Positions 32,645 through 41,282 of a stretch of DNA of 46,410 nucleotides are shown here, piece after piece. Under the pieces are notes generated by a model that made no database searches, was not told the DNA's origin, and was given only the letters and a program-made list of their open reading frames with translations. Every line of letters starts with the position of its first letter. The first letter of the stretch is position 1. This stretch comes from an uncultured Prevotellaceae bacterium. Its GTDB lineage: Bacteria; Bacteroidota; Bacteroidia; Bacteroidales; Bacteroidaceae. The translations under genes and the position numbers were made by a program. The stretch is taken from assembly GCA_937900485.1 (NCBI GenBank), contig CALCEL010000033.1:1-46410 (forward strand), written 5' to 3'.

Positions 32645-33337
32645 TCACTCTTTTTCGAAGTGCTGATAGTCCTTGAGGCTTTTGTAGTTGCCGCCCCAGC
32701 GCCATCCACGTTTCGTGAACAGCTTGTATGCCAGGTCATTCTGGTCTATGAGGTACGGTATGTCTTTGTTTCTGTTATAAGCATACTTCCTGCCTTCGGA
32801 AGGACTGACGACATCTCCTTTGACATAGGGATTGTACAATGGGTTGATGTCGATCGCTTTACCTTTTCCGTGATTGGATATCACCTTTTTGCTTCCGGTG
32901 ACGAACCTGAAGTTGAAGCTGCTGGTGTTATTCGCCGCCATGGACTTCTCGTCGTCGGCATCGTAGTCATCGATGAGGACCATCCTCTCGATTTTATAGT
33001 CGGCCTTGTACAGTTCACGGAACACGAACAGCACATCTTCCGCCACGTCACGGTTGACAATCATCTCTCCTCTTTGTGTCTTGCCGTCAGCGTTTTTGTG
33101 AAGCACCTTAATATACCTGAGGTCGTCACGCTGTAATGTGCAATATGTCTTCCAGCTTTTCCCGTTGATACGTGCGAACAGCTCGTCGTTTATCTTCTCT
33201 GAGGTGAAGCACTTGTCAATGTCTAATGTCTTTAACTGACTTTCGCTGATGATTGTTCCCGCTTGCCATCTCGCTTTTTGCGCGTTCGTGACAACTGTGA
33301 AGACGGTCAAGAGCAGTAGCAGTGACAGACGTCTCAT
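32645..33337 (-). CDS. Secreted M15-family metallopeptidase (D,D-peptidase-like)
   Basis: The 230-residue protein starts with a signal peptide (MRRLSLLLLLTVFTVVTNAQ). It carries the zinc motif of M15 carboxypeptidases: His156 and Asp163 in SNHGKGKAIDINPLYNP, and His226 in DYQHFE near the end. Such enzymes cut D-Ala-D-Ala or L-Ala-D-Glu bonds in peptidoglycan. Another in-frame ATG at 33382 overlaps the stop of the upstream GH5-like gene (TAATG) and would give a 245-residue product. I prefer 33337 because it gives a clean signal peptide, but coupling to the upstream gene may use the overlapping ATG. Confidence 0.83.
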   Translation of the reverse strand: MRRLSLLLLLTVFTVVTNAQKARWQAGTIISESQLKTLDIDKCFTSEKINDELFARINGKSWKTYCTLQRDDLRYIKVLHKNADGKTQRGEMIVNRDVAEDVLFVFRELYKADYKIERMVLIDDYDADDEKSMAANNTSSFNFRFVTGSKKVISNHGKGKAIDINPLYNPYVKGDVVSPSEGRKYAYNRNKDIPYLIDQNDLAYKLFTKRGWRWGGNYKSLKDYQHFEKE

Positions 33338-33381
33338 GACGATGTCGTTGGTTCTATGGAGTATAGTGATGACTCTCCTCA

Positions 33382-35169
33382 TTATCTTCTGTTTATGTAT
33401 TTCTTACCGTTTCGTATGAACACCTTGGCGTCGCTGTCTTCGGAGTCGCTCATCACACATCCGTTCAGTCCCCACGTGATGCCTTCCTTCTTGTCTGTAT
33501 CCTCGTTTATGTCTTCGATGTGGTTCGGATACTCAAGTGTGATGTCCTTCAGATATATGTTCTGGTCGAACAGTGAGTAGAATGACACGATGCGTATGTT
33601 TGAGGCGTCGAGACGTCTTCCGCTTTCAGTGACCATGTTTCTCAAGTTTACCGTGAATTGTGTACCACTGTTGGACAGGTCGAGAATGTATGGCTCTGCC
33701 CATATGTTTGTGGTGTCGTATATCTTGAGCACGGCATATCTGCTGATGATTTTGTTCAGTGTGATAGTCATGTACTGATATTCCGACAGGTCTAGGCTTT
33801 TCTCGAATCGCCATCCGATACATCCTCCGGACTGGAAGTCCAGCACATGGCATGAGTCCTCTTCATAGTACTCGTTCTCGTACAGGAGGTGTGCGGTGAA
33901 GTTGTCGGACTTCACATCGAAAGGATTGTCGGATATCTCTCTGTCCTCATAATATCTGACGTTGCTTGGGTAGAGTGTGTCTGCCCATTCACCGAACCAC
34001 TGCATCAACGGCTCTCCGCATGCCTCGTCCACACCTTGGAATGCTGGTGTCACCTTTCCTTCTTTGATGTAGTTGTCAATGTCGATATATGCGCTCGTGG
34101 ACGCTGCTATCACGCCGACATTCTCATAGTTGTCTAATATCGCTCTGAACGCCAGACCCCATTTGGATGTTGTCGCTGTGCCCCATGTGCCGTAGTTGTT
34201 GTAGACCCAGTTGCCCTCATCGTCATAGTGTCCTGTTCCCTCTTTCTCCGGACTCCAGTCTGTCGCGGTGATGAGTATCGGGTTGGTTCTGACCACAGGT
34301 ACCATTCTTCCGAAATTCTTTATCGCTGTTTCTTTGTCGCAGTTGTTGTCAGAGATCTCAAACCATCCGCTGTAGTTATGCACTGCGAATCCGTAGTTGT
34401 TGTCGTTTATAGGGTAGGACACGAAACTGCGGAAGTCGGCTTGCCAAGTCTTGCCTGGCACCCAGATAATTCCGTCAAAACCGTTTTCTCTTATCAAGTC
34501 CACGATAGGCTGGAAGAAGTCGTGCATTGACCTCTCCCTGGCCACGCCGTCGGCGTCAGTGACGGACGCCGGTTCCGTGGCAAGCTCAAGGCTGATCTGT
34601 CCAGAGTATTTGCGTATGGAGTCATTGCTTGTTATGATGTCCCACACGTCCATAAGGTATTCTTGGTATTCTCCGTCCACGGATATGGTTCCCTGACATA
34701 TTCCTGGAGGTCTCACGACGACATACATGCCATGCCCGAGTGCGTCGCTTATGAGTTTCCAATAAAGGTTTTTCATATATGTCTTTAACCTGTTGGCGCT
34801 GAAGCGTGAGATGTCGGACTCGCCCGAGTGCAAGCCGTCGCTGACAGCATTCGGGTTGTTGGTCCACACTGGGTCGATGTGTAGCCTGAACACGTCAGCG
34901 TGCGCACCCGACGCTGTGTCGGTCACTGCTGTGAAGAGTTCGTTGAAATACGAGAGACATGCTTTGATTGAGTCGTCACTCGCTACTAATCCCCATCTCA
35001 GGTCGTTGCTGCTTGGGCTTGGTGAGTCTGACACTCCGTGTAGGACTACTTTGTTTCCGGCCTCATCACGTAAGTCAATGCCGTCAACGTGTAACGACGG
35101 TCTGAGTTGGGCACTTACTCGTATTGCGGTCAGGAAGGATATTATATAAATAAACGTTTTTATTCTCAT
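33382..35169 (-). CDS. Secreted GH5-like glycoside hydrolase with unusual catalytic motifs
   Basis: The 595-residue protein has a signal peptide (MRIKTFIYIISFLTAIRVSAQ). A TIM-barrel domain follows, starting LHVDGIDLRDEAGNKVVLHGVSD and including ADVFRLHIDPVW and HGMYVVVRPPG, the cellulase-family layout. In GH5 the acid/base usually sits in an NEP motif; here it is ATEP with Glu199. The nucleophile strand reads ITATDWSPE, with Asp304 where Glu is expected. A beta-sandwich domain (about 400-550) precedes a basic tail ending NGKKYINRR. The start at 35169 is downstream of a good promoter; an ATG at 35226 lies upstream of the transcription start. Catalysis may be altered or lost. It is divergent from GH115. 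Confidence 0.75.
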   Translation of the reverse strand: MRIKTFIYIISFLTAIRVSAQLRPSLHVDGIDLRDEAGNKVVLHGVSDSPSPSSNDLRWGLVASDDSIKACLSYFNELFTAVTDTASGAHADVFRLHIDPVWTNNPNAVSDGLHSGESDISRFSANRLKTYMKNLYWKLISDALGHGMYVVVRPPGICQGTISVDGEYQEYLMDVWDIITSNDSIRKYSGQISLELATEPASVTDADGVARERSMHDFFQPIVDLIRENGFDGIIWVPGKTWQADFRSFVSYPINDNNYGFAVHNYSGWFEISDNNCDKETAIKNFGRMVPVVRTNPILITATDWSPEKEGTGHYDDEGNWVYNNYGTWGTATTSKWGLAFRAILDNYENVGVIAASTSAYIDIDNYIKEGKVTPAFQGVDEACGEPLMQWFGEWADTLYPSNVRYYEDREISDNPFDVKSDNFTAHLLYENEYYEEDSCHVLDFQSGGCIGWRFEKSLDLSEYQYMTITLNKIISRYAVLKIYDTTNIWAEPYILDLSNSGTQFTVNLRNMVTESGRRLDASNIRIVSFYSLFDQNIYLKDITLEYPNHIEDINEDTDKKEGITWGLNGCVMSDSEDSDAKVFIRNGKKYINRR

Positions 35170-35195
35170 GGATTCCGCATTTATTGTTTTCTGCG

Positions 35196-35226
35196 CAAAA
35201 ATACTTATTTTTTTCTTTTTTGGCAA
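35196..35226 (-). promoter_or_regulatory. Promoter of the GH5-like gene
   Basis: On the minus strand, TTG (35226-35224) is followed after 20 bases by TATTTTTG (35203-35196). This places transcription start near 35190 and selects the ATG at 35169. Confidence 0.65.
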
Positions 35227-35366
35227 TAAAGGGTATTAAATTTTCGAGTCGCCGCATCAAATGATATCGTGTTGAATATAAAGGTGTATATGACAGACTT
35301 TCATGTAATGTAACGTGAGAGAAAATGTCATATACGTCGCTGAAAGTCGCCGTGGCAGAAATGATT

Positions 35367-35374
35367 TATCTTCG
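35367..35374 (+). promoter_or_regulatory. Possible variant -7 element (TATCTTCG) for the GH115 gene
   Basis: It is 18 bases before the ATG at 35392. It differs from TAnnTTTG at one base and lacks a clear -33 element. Confidence 0.3.
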
Positions 35375-35391
35375 CATAAAATTGTTTTTTT

Positions 35392-37914
35392 ATGAGAAAG
35401 GTGTCAATATTTGGTTTTCTGTTGATGTTTTCCGTTCTTTCTCATGCCGTGGAACGTTTCGTGTCTTTCGAGCGTGTGTCCTCGCATGAGATGATGTGTC
35501 TGTCATCGGGTGGAGTGGTGCGCTTCGACCAAGATGATTATACGGGGGTGTCTATCGCGTTGGGGCATCTGAGGGATGATATGGAGAAAGTGTTCGGTAA
35601 GCGCGAGGCTCCTATCGTCGTCGGCACTCTCGGAAAGAGTAGGGTGCTTGACAGTCTGATGCGTCAAGACGCTTCTCTCTCTCGCCTCTTGAATAAACAG
35701 CTGAAGCGGAAGACAGAGAAGTATATTGTTACTGTTGTCAGGAATAAGAGGGGCAGCGATGAACTGCTGATAGCTGGCTCGGACAAGCGAGGTACCATAT
35801 ATGGTATTTATGAGCTGTCACGACAATTGGGAGTGTCTCCTTGGTATTGGTGGGCTGACGTCCCAGTGGTCAGACATCCTGATGTGTATATATATAAAGG
35901 TGTATTTACTGATGGAGAACCTTCGGTACGCTATCGTGGCATATTTATCAATGATGAGTGGCCGTCTCTGGGACGTTGGGCGACAAGTGTGTTCGGAGGA
36001 TTCAATCATCAGTTTTATGAGAAGGTGTTTGAGCTGATTCTCCGTCTGCGCGGTAATTTCATGTGGCCTGCCATGTGGAACTCTTCGTTCTATGCTGACG
36101 ACAGCTTAAATTCGCAAGTCGCGGATGACATGGGTGTGTGTGTCGGTACAAGTCATCATGAACCATTGGGACGCGCGCACAAGGAATGGACCTGTGATAA
36201 GTCGAGAGGACCTTGGAATTTTGATATTAATGCGGATGAGCTGAAGCGTTTCTGGGCTGATGGTGTCAGAAGAATGCGTGACACGGAAGATGTCTTGACA
36301 ATCGGAATGCGTGGCAATGGTGACGAGCCGATGGGAAACAACGTGGATGTGTCTCTGTTGGAGCGTGTGGTGGCATGTCAACGTGACATCATAGCGCATG
36401 AGACGGGGAGGTGGGCTGACAAGACTCCTCAGGTGTGGGCGTTGTACAAGGAGGTCCAGGAATATTATGACAAGGGAATGAGGGTTCCTGATGATGTTAT
36501 TCTCTTGCTCTGTGACGATAATTGGGGTAATGTGCGTGTTCTGCCTCGAGTGAATGGCGGGAAAGGTGGGGCGGATGTGTCGTCTCATAAGGGTGGGTAC
36601 GGTATGTACTACCATGTCGACTATGTCGGAGGACCGAGAAATTACAAATGGATAAATGTCACTCAGGTTCAGAGAATGTGGGAACAGATGCTGCTCACTT
36701 ATCAGTCTGGTGTCGATAAGTTATGGATTCTCAATGTGGGTGATATAAAACCGATGGAGCTCCCTATTGACTTTTGGTTCACGATGGCATGGAACCCAAG
36801 TCGTCTCTGTGAGACTGGTGACGGTGCTGACGTCATGATGAGGAGCTATGTCAGACAGTTTTGCGCTGCTCAGTTCGGTGAGAAGTTTGCTGATGAGGCT
36901 GCCCGCATCCTAAATTTGCAGTGTAAATACGCTGGACGTGTCACACCGGAGCTGCTAAATAAGGACACGTATAATCTTGATAGTGGGGAGTGGGATGTAG
37001 TGTTGCTGGAGTATAAGTCACTCGAAAGTGACGCTTTGTCGTTATTCCTCTCTATGGATGACAACTGTCGTGACGCCTTTCAGGAATTAGTTCTTTTTCC
37101 TGTCAGAGCCATGTCAAATCTTTATGATATGTATTACTCTGCCGCAAAGAATGCGTATTATGCGAGTCGTGGAGATGTGAGGATGGACTATTGGGCTGAG
37201 AAGGTCAGACGTTGTTTTCAACAAGACTCTTCGCTATGTGCGGAATATAACCATGTCATTGCTGATGGTAAATGGAATCACATGATGGACCAGACTCACA
37301 TAGGTTATTTTTCTTGGCAAGAGCCTTTGAGAAATGTCATGCCTGAGGTTATCCGGTCGTGTGATGCGGAAAATGTACGAGGACGTCGTCCGGTATATTA
37401 TGAGTCGGATGGGGTGGTGAGTATGGAAGCGTCACGTTTCTATTCCTCTAACACTGAGTCGGGAAAATCAAAGGGATTGTCTTGGACAGTTGTCAGTGAT
37501 TATGGAAAAACGGATGGGGCTTTAACTTTGATGCCATACACTGGTGAGCCGGACGGTGAGTGTGTCACCTATCGTTTTCATACGGAAAAGACTGGACTTT
37601 TTGATGTCTATTTTTATCTTGCTCCGACGTACCCGTTTAATGGTACTCAACAGGCTCGTGTGGATGTTGACGGACGTGATGGTTTTGTCGTGTCTTTGAA
37701 CGAATTTAAGGGTGAGCAGAACTATTCGTGGGAATCTGACAGGATAAATATTTGTAAGGCGAAGGTTAAGGTCGCACATAGTGAGGATGGTATGCATAGC
37801 CTAACTATAACTCCGTTGAACAGAGCTATTGTGTTGGAGAAAATAGAAATTGATTTTGGCGGGAAGAGGAAAGGCTACCTCGGTTCTCCTGAGTCGCCAG
37901 TACGATTCTTCTGA
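35392..37914 (+). CDS. Secreted xylan alpha-1,2-glucuronidase, family GH115
   Basis: The enzyme removes (methyl)glucuronic acid from xylan, including internal residues. The 840-residue protein has a signal peptide (about 1-19). Typical GH115 blocks follow: AGSDKRGTIYGIYELSRQLGVSPWYWWADVP (about 125-155), VRYRGIFINDEWPSLGRW, RLRGNFMWPAMWNSSFY, GTSHHEPLGRAHKEW, GMRGNGDEPMG and LCDDNWGNVRVLP. KLWILNVGDIKPMELPIDFW is also present. The C-terminal beta domain (about 690-840) is the accessory domain seen in the family. Length is normal. It is divergent from the GH5-like gene and ends in a 17-bp terminator hairpin. Confidence 0.93.
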   Translation: MRKVSIFGFLLMFSVLSHAVERFVSFERVSSHEMMCLSSGGVVRFDQDDYTGVSIALGHLRDDMEKVFGKREAPIVVGTLGKSRVLDSLMRQDASLSRLLNKQLKRKTEKYIVTVVRNKRGSDELLIAGSDKRGTIYGIYELSRQLGVSPWYWWADVPVVRHPDVYIYKGVFTDGEPSVRYRGIFINDEWPSLGRWATSVFGGFNHQFYEKVFELILRLRGNFMWPAMWNSSFYADDSLNSQVADDMGVCVGTSHHEPLGRAHKEWTCDKSRGPWNFDINADELKRFWADGVRRMRDTEDVLTIGMRGNGDEPMGNNVDVSLLERVVACQRDIIAHETGRWADKTPQVWALYKEVQEYYDKGMRVPDDVILLLCDDNWGNVRVLPRVNGGKGGADVSSHKGGYGMYYHVDYVGGPRNYKWINVTQVQRMWEQMLLTYQSGVDKLWILNVGDIKPMELPIDFWFTMAWNPSRLCETGDGADVMMRSYVRQFCAAQFGEKFADEAARILNLQCKYAGRVTPELLNKDTYNLDSGEWDVVLLEYKSLESDALSLFLSMDDNCRDAFQELVLFPVRAMSNLYDMYYSAAKNAYYASRGDVRMDYWAEKVRRCFQQDSSLCAEYNHVIADGKWNHMMDQTHIGYFSWQEPLRNVMPEVIRSCDAENVRGRRPVYYESDGVVSMEASRFYSSNTESGKSKGLSWTVVSDYGKTDGALTLMPYTGEPDGECVTYRFHTEKTGLFDVYFYLAPTYPFNGTQQARVDVDGRDGFVVSLNEFKGEQNYSWESDRINICKAKVKVAHSEDGMHSLTITPLNRAIVLEKIEIDFGGKRKGYLGSPESPVRFF

Positions 37915-37929
37915 TTGGTTTCTTATAAG

Positions 37930-37967
37930 CGCAAAGGCGGGATGACACGCGTCATCCCGCCTTTGCG
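37930..37967. terminator. Bidirectional terminator between GH115 and rfbD
   Basis: CGCAAAGGCGGGATGAC (37930-37946) is the exact reverse complement of 37951-37967, with a four-base loop. Confidence 0.85.
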
Positions 37968-37993
37968 TAATATAGTCAATGTGGTTTTCGTCA

Positions 37994-38872
37994 TTAGTTG
38001 AGCAGTTTTGCGATACATTCCTCGAGCGAGTCTTCCCAATATGGTATCTCTACTCCGTATGTCTCCTTGATCTTTGTCTTGTCTAGTACTGAGTAATGTG
38101 GACGTTTTGCCGCTGTAGGATAATCCTCTGTATGAAGAGGACGCACTTTGCAGCTCTTGATTCCTGCTATCTTATGTATGGACTTTGTGAAGTCGTACCA
38201 TGATGTCACTCCCTCATTAGAGAAATGGTATATGCCTGGTACAACACCCTTGTTGATGGCAGTCATGATAACCGCTGCTAAATCTCTTGCGTATGTCGGA
38301 GTCCCGACCTGGTCGAAGATGACGCCAAGCTGCTCTTTCTCCTTTCCAAGTCTGATCATGGTCTTCACGAAGTTGTTGCCGAATGTAGAGTACAGCCATG
38401 CGGTACGTATTATCATGCTCTTCTCGCAATTAGAAGACACTTTTTTCTCTCCGGCGAGCTTTGTCACTCCATATACTGAGTTTGGACATGTTGGCTCGTC
38501 TTCTTTATATGGTGTGTGTTTCGTTCCGTCAAATACGTAGTCGGTACTTACGTGAATGAACACACCGCCTTTTGAACCTACGGCTCGGGAAAGAATTGCT
38601 GGAGCTTCCACGTTAAGCTTCTCACAGAGAGCGGAGTCGGACTCTGCCTTGTCAACTGCGGTGTATGCGGCGCAATTCACTATGCAGTCTATGTTGTTAT
38701 TCTTCACAAATGCTTCCACTGCTTTCTCGTCAGTGGCGTCAAGCACATAGGCGTCCTGACCATCTCTGACGTTGATGTCAGCTGGGAAATAATTATGTTG
38801 CGGATTTTCTTTGGCGATGATTTGCATCTCATTGCCAAGCTGTCCGTTGCAGCCTGTAATAAGTATGTTCAT
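37994..38872 (-). CDS. rfbD: dTDP-4-dehydrorhamnose reductase
   Basis: The enzyme makes dTDP-L-rhamnose, the last step of activated rhamnose synthesis for surface glycans. The 292-residue short-chain reductase starts MNILITGCNGQLGNEM with the GxxGQLG motif. It has VNCAAYTAVDKAESD, HVSTDYVFDGTKHTPYKE and the catalytic YGVTKLAGEKKV. Length is normal. The other rfb genes (rfbA, B, C) are not in the window. It is the last gene of a minus-strand run that begins at the esterase (42137); the gap to the DUF4924 gene is 46 bases. Confidence 0.95.
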   Translation of the reverse strand: MNILITGCNGQLGNEMQIIAKENPQHNYFPADINVRDGQDAYVLDATDEKAVEAFVKNNNIDCIVNCAAYTAVDKAESDSALCEKLNVEAPAILSRAVGSKGGVFIHVSTDYVFDGTKHTPYKEDEPTCPNSVYGVTKLAGEKKVSSNCEKSMIIRTAWLYSTFGNNFVKTMIRLGKEKEQLGVIFDQVGTPTYARDLAAVIMTAINKGVVPGIYHFSNEGVTSWYDFTKSIHKIAGIKSCKVRPLHTEDYPTAAKRPHYSVLDKTKIKETYGVEIPYWEDSLEECIAKLLN

Positions 38873-38918
38873 GATGGGAATGTTATTATTGTTGTTTGTT
38901 ATGGTCTGAAAAAAGACG

Positions 38919-39461
38919 TCATAGCTTCAACTCGTTGGCTTTGTCTTTCTTGTAGTACTCACTCAGCATTGCCAACAGTTTCACGATGTCGTCCACTGCC
39001 ACCGCTGTCTCTGGCGTTATCTCCGTACCCTGGGCCTTAAGCAGCATAATCATGTACAGAGCGTCGAAACAGTTCTCTATTTCACTTTTCTCTTGCCCGT
39101 TGCTTTTAGTCCTGTACTCAACTATGAAGGGCAGTGCCTTGTAGTATGCGGCGGAGTAATATGGGTGCTCGGTTGATTTGAGTAACTGAAGATGTAAGTC
39201 GGACAGAAGAATGATGATGTTGTTGTTTATCTGTAGATGTCCTTCTTTTTCCTTTCCCTCTTCTTTCATCATGTCTATAAGACTCTGATACCAGCCTGTG
39301 AGTCTTTCGCTTTGCTTGTTGTCCAGTTTGAATTTGGGGACATAGTCTGAAGCGATTTTGTCGATATCGAGATTATATGCGCGTATGGTGTCCTCCACCT
39401 GCCACATGTACAATAGATATTCAGCAATGTTACTTTTTTTCAACTGTTCTGAGATAAACAT
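38919..39461 (-). CDS. DUF4924 family protein
   Basis: The 180-residue, mainly helical soluble protein starts MFISEQLKKSNIAEYLLYMWQVEDTIR and ends with ELKL. The pattern (IAEYLLYMWQVEDTIRA, then INNNIIILLSDLHLQLLKS) fits the Bacteroidetes-only DUF4924 family of unknown function. It is placed between the LysE-type exporter (44-base gap) and rfbD (46-base gap) in the same run. No function can be proposed. Confidence 0.8.
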   Translation of the reverse strand: MFISEQLKKSNIAEYLLYMWQVEDTIRAYNLDIDKIASDYVPKFKLDNKQSERLTGWYQSLIDMMKEEGKEKEGHLQINNNIIILLSDLHLQLLKSTEHPYYSAAYYKALPFIVEYRTKSNGQEKSEIENCFDALYMIMLLKAQGTEITPETAVAVDDIVKLLAMLSEYYKKDKANELKL

Positions 39462-39505
39462 ATCTTATGATCTTATTGTGTTATAAGCGCTTTGTCTGAG
39501 AAGTG

Positions 39506-40213
39506 TCAGTAAAACGCGGGAATGCTGTTGCCGGAAAGTGTCCATATTGCCATGAAGGCGGATACAATCATTACGATTATTCCGATTACTCTGTTGATGA
39601 CCCACAGACCACGTTCCTCGAACTTGTTTCTCACTTTGTCTATTAGCCACGTGAGAAGGAACCACCATAGGAGTGCTCCGCCAATTATAAATATGTAACC
39701 AACAATCTGTGGTAACCAGTTGTCGGGTATGATAAACGTGAACTGGCTGAACATTGCCACAAAGAGGAATATGATGGCTGGGTTAGATACGGTGACTGCG
39801 AAACCTGTTATAAAGTTGTGAACTAGGTTTCCCTTGTTTCGTGATACCGTTCGTACGGACTGCACGGGGTTGCTTCTGAAAGTGAATATGCCGAATATGA
39901 AAAGCAGGACGCTGCCAATCAGCTTGAGCCAGAATATCACGTGTGGATCTTCTATGTAGTCCACGACGAACGACAGTCCGTATCCTGTTATTATAGCGTA
40001 TATTATGTCACTGAGCGTGGCTCCGCAACCTGTCGAGAATCCGTACCAGCGTCCTTTGTTGAGTGTTCTTTGTATGCACAACACACCCACAGGCCCCATC
40101 GGCGCGGAAGCTACGATGCCGATAATCAGTCCTTTCACGACCATCTCCATCACTCCTACCGTTTGTTGCCATGGTATAAAATGTGGTATGTTTGTGTTTA
40201 GTAATTCAAACAT
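39506..40213 (-). CDS. LysE/RhtB-family amino-acid exporter
   Basis: The 235-residue membrane protein has about six hydrophobic segments and the family start VVKGLIIGIVASAPMGPVGVLCIQRTLNKGRWYGFSTGCGATLSD, with NPAIIFLFVAMFSQF later. Members export amino acids such as lysine, arginine, threonine or homoserine. The substrate is unknown. The first ATG lies 4 bases after the ansA stop; an internal ATG at 40150 would start just before the conserved region. Being directly downstream of an asparaginase hints at amino-acid handling, but that is inference. Confidence 0.85.
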   Translation of the reverse strand: MFELLNTNIPHFIPWQQTVGVMEMVVKGLIIGIVASAPMGPVGVLCIQRTLNKGRWYGFSTGCGATLSDIIYAIITGYGLSFVVDYIEDPHVIFWLKLIGSVLLFIFGIFTFRSNPVQSVRTVSRNKGNLVHNFITGFAVTVSNPAIIFLFVAMFSQFTFIIPDNWLPQIVGYIFIIGGALLWWFLLTWLIDKVRNKFEERGLWVINRVIGIIVMIVSAFMAIWTLSGNSIPAFY

Positions 40214-40217
40214 TTTA

Positions 40218-41270
40218 TTATTCTGTTAATTCTCCGACTAGAGACCTGCTCATCAGTTGTCTTATCTCGGACGTTCTGAAACCTCGTCCGAGCAATACCA
40301 TGAGCTTTGTCGTCGCCGCCTCAAGTGTCATGTCGTGACCGCTTATCACGCCAGCCTCGAGGAGTTGTCTTCCTGTCTCATACAACATCATCTCCACTCC
40401 TCCGCTCTGACACTGTGTGACATTCACTATAACTTTCCCGTTGTCTGTCGCCTCTCGTATGGCATCGAGCAGCCATTGCTCCCGTGGGGCGTTGCCGGCT
40501 CCGAAGGTACGTAGAACTATGCCCTTGACACAATCAAGCGAAAACACATCTTTGACGAGAGTCGGTTGTATTCCGGGAAATAGAGTGAACGCTATTATCT
40601 CGTTGCTTATCTGTGTGTGTGCCTTGAACGGCATTGTCTCCGTGCCCTTGTGTATCGCTGGCTCATTGTAGTGTATGTTAATCGCGGACTTCGCCAGATA
40701 CGGATAGTTGTATGAGGCGAAGGCGTTGAAATTCTCTGAACTTGTCTTTGTGCATCTGTTGCCTCTGAAGAGATGGTGCCCGAAGAACACGCATACCTCA
40801 GGGACAAGTGGATGTCTGTTGTTGTCTTGCGCCGCGGCCAATTCAATGGCGGTCAGCAGGTTTTCCTTTCCGTCAGTTCTCAGTACTCCGATAGGTAGCT
40901 GTGATCCCGTCAGTATGACAGGCTTTCCCAGATTCTCCAGCATGAAACTCAGAGCGGAGGCTGTGTAAGCCATCGTGTCTGTACCGTGTAGTATTACGAA
41001 ACCGTCAAAGTTGTCGTAATTGTAGTCTATTATCTTGACGAGTTTCGCCCACAGCTCCGGTTTCATGTCAGACGAGTCGATAGGCGGGTTGAACTGATAG
41101 TTATGAATGACATAGTCAAACTGCATTAATTCCGGCACGTGTTTACGCAGGTGGTCGAAGTTGAAGGTCTCCAGGACGTCTGTCTCAGGATTCTTTATCA
41201 TACCTATCGTTCCACCTGTGTAGATAAGCATGATTCTCTTACGCGGTTTGAAAAAAATGTTTTGGACCAT
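40218..41270 (-). CDS. ansA: Type I L-asparaginase
   Basis: The enzyme hydrolyses L-asparagine to aspartate and ammonia in the cytoplasm. The 350-residue protein has the first catalytic threonine in IYTGGTIGM (about 16-24) and the second in VILHGTDTMAYTA (about 92-104). LTGSQLPIG and VLRTFGAGNAP follow. There is no signal peptide, which fits the cytoplasmic type I. It lies between the esterase (12-base gap) and the LysE-type exporter (4-base gap), so it is surely co-transcribed with them. Confidence 0.94.
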   Translation of the reverse strand: MVQNIFFKPRKRIMLIYTGGTIGMIKNPETDVLETFNFDHLRKHVPELMQFDYVIHNYQFNPPIDSSDMKPELWAKLVKIIDYNYDNFDGFVILHGTDTMAYTASALSFMLENLGKPVILTGSQLPIGVLRTDGKENLLTAIELAAAQDNNRHPLVPEVCVFFGHHLFRGNRCTKTSSENFNAFASYNYPYLAKSAINIHYNEPAIHKGTETMPFKAHTQISNEIIAFTLFPGIQPTLVKDVFSLDCVKGIVLRTFGAGNAPREQWLLDAIREATDNGKVIVNVTQCQSGGVEMMLYETGRQLLEAGVISGHDMTLEAATTKLMVLLGRGFRTSEIRQLMSRSLVGELTE

Positions 41271-41282
41271 GTGTCTTGTGCG

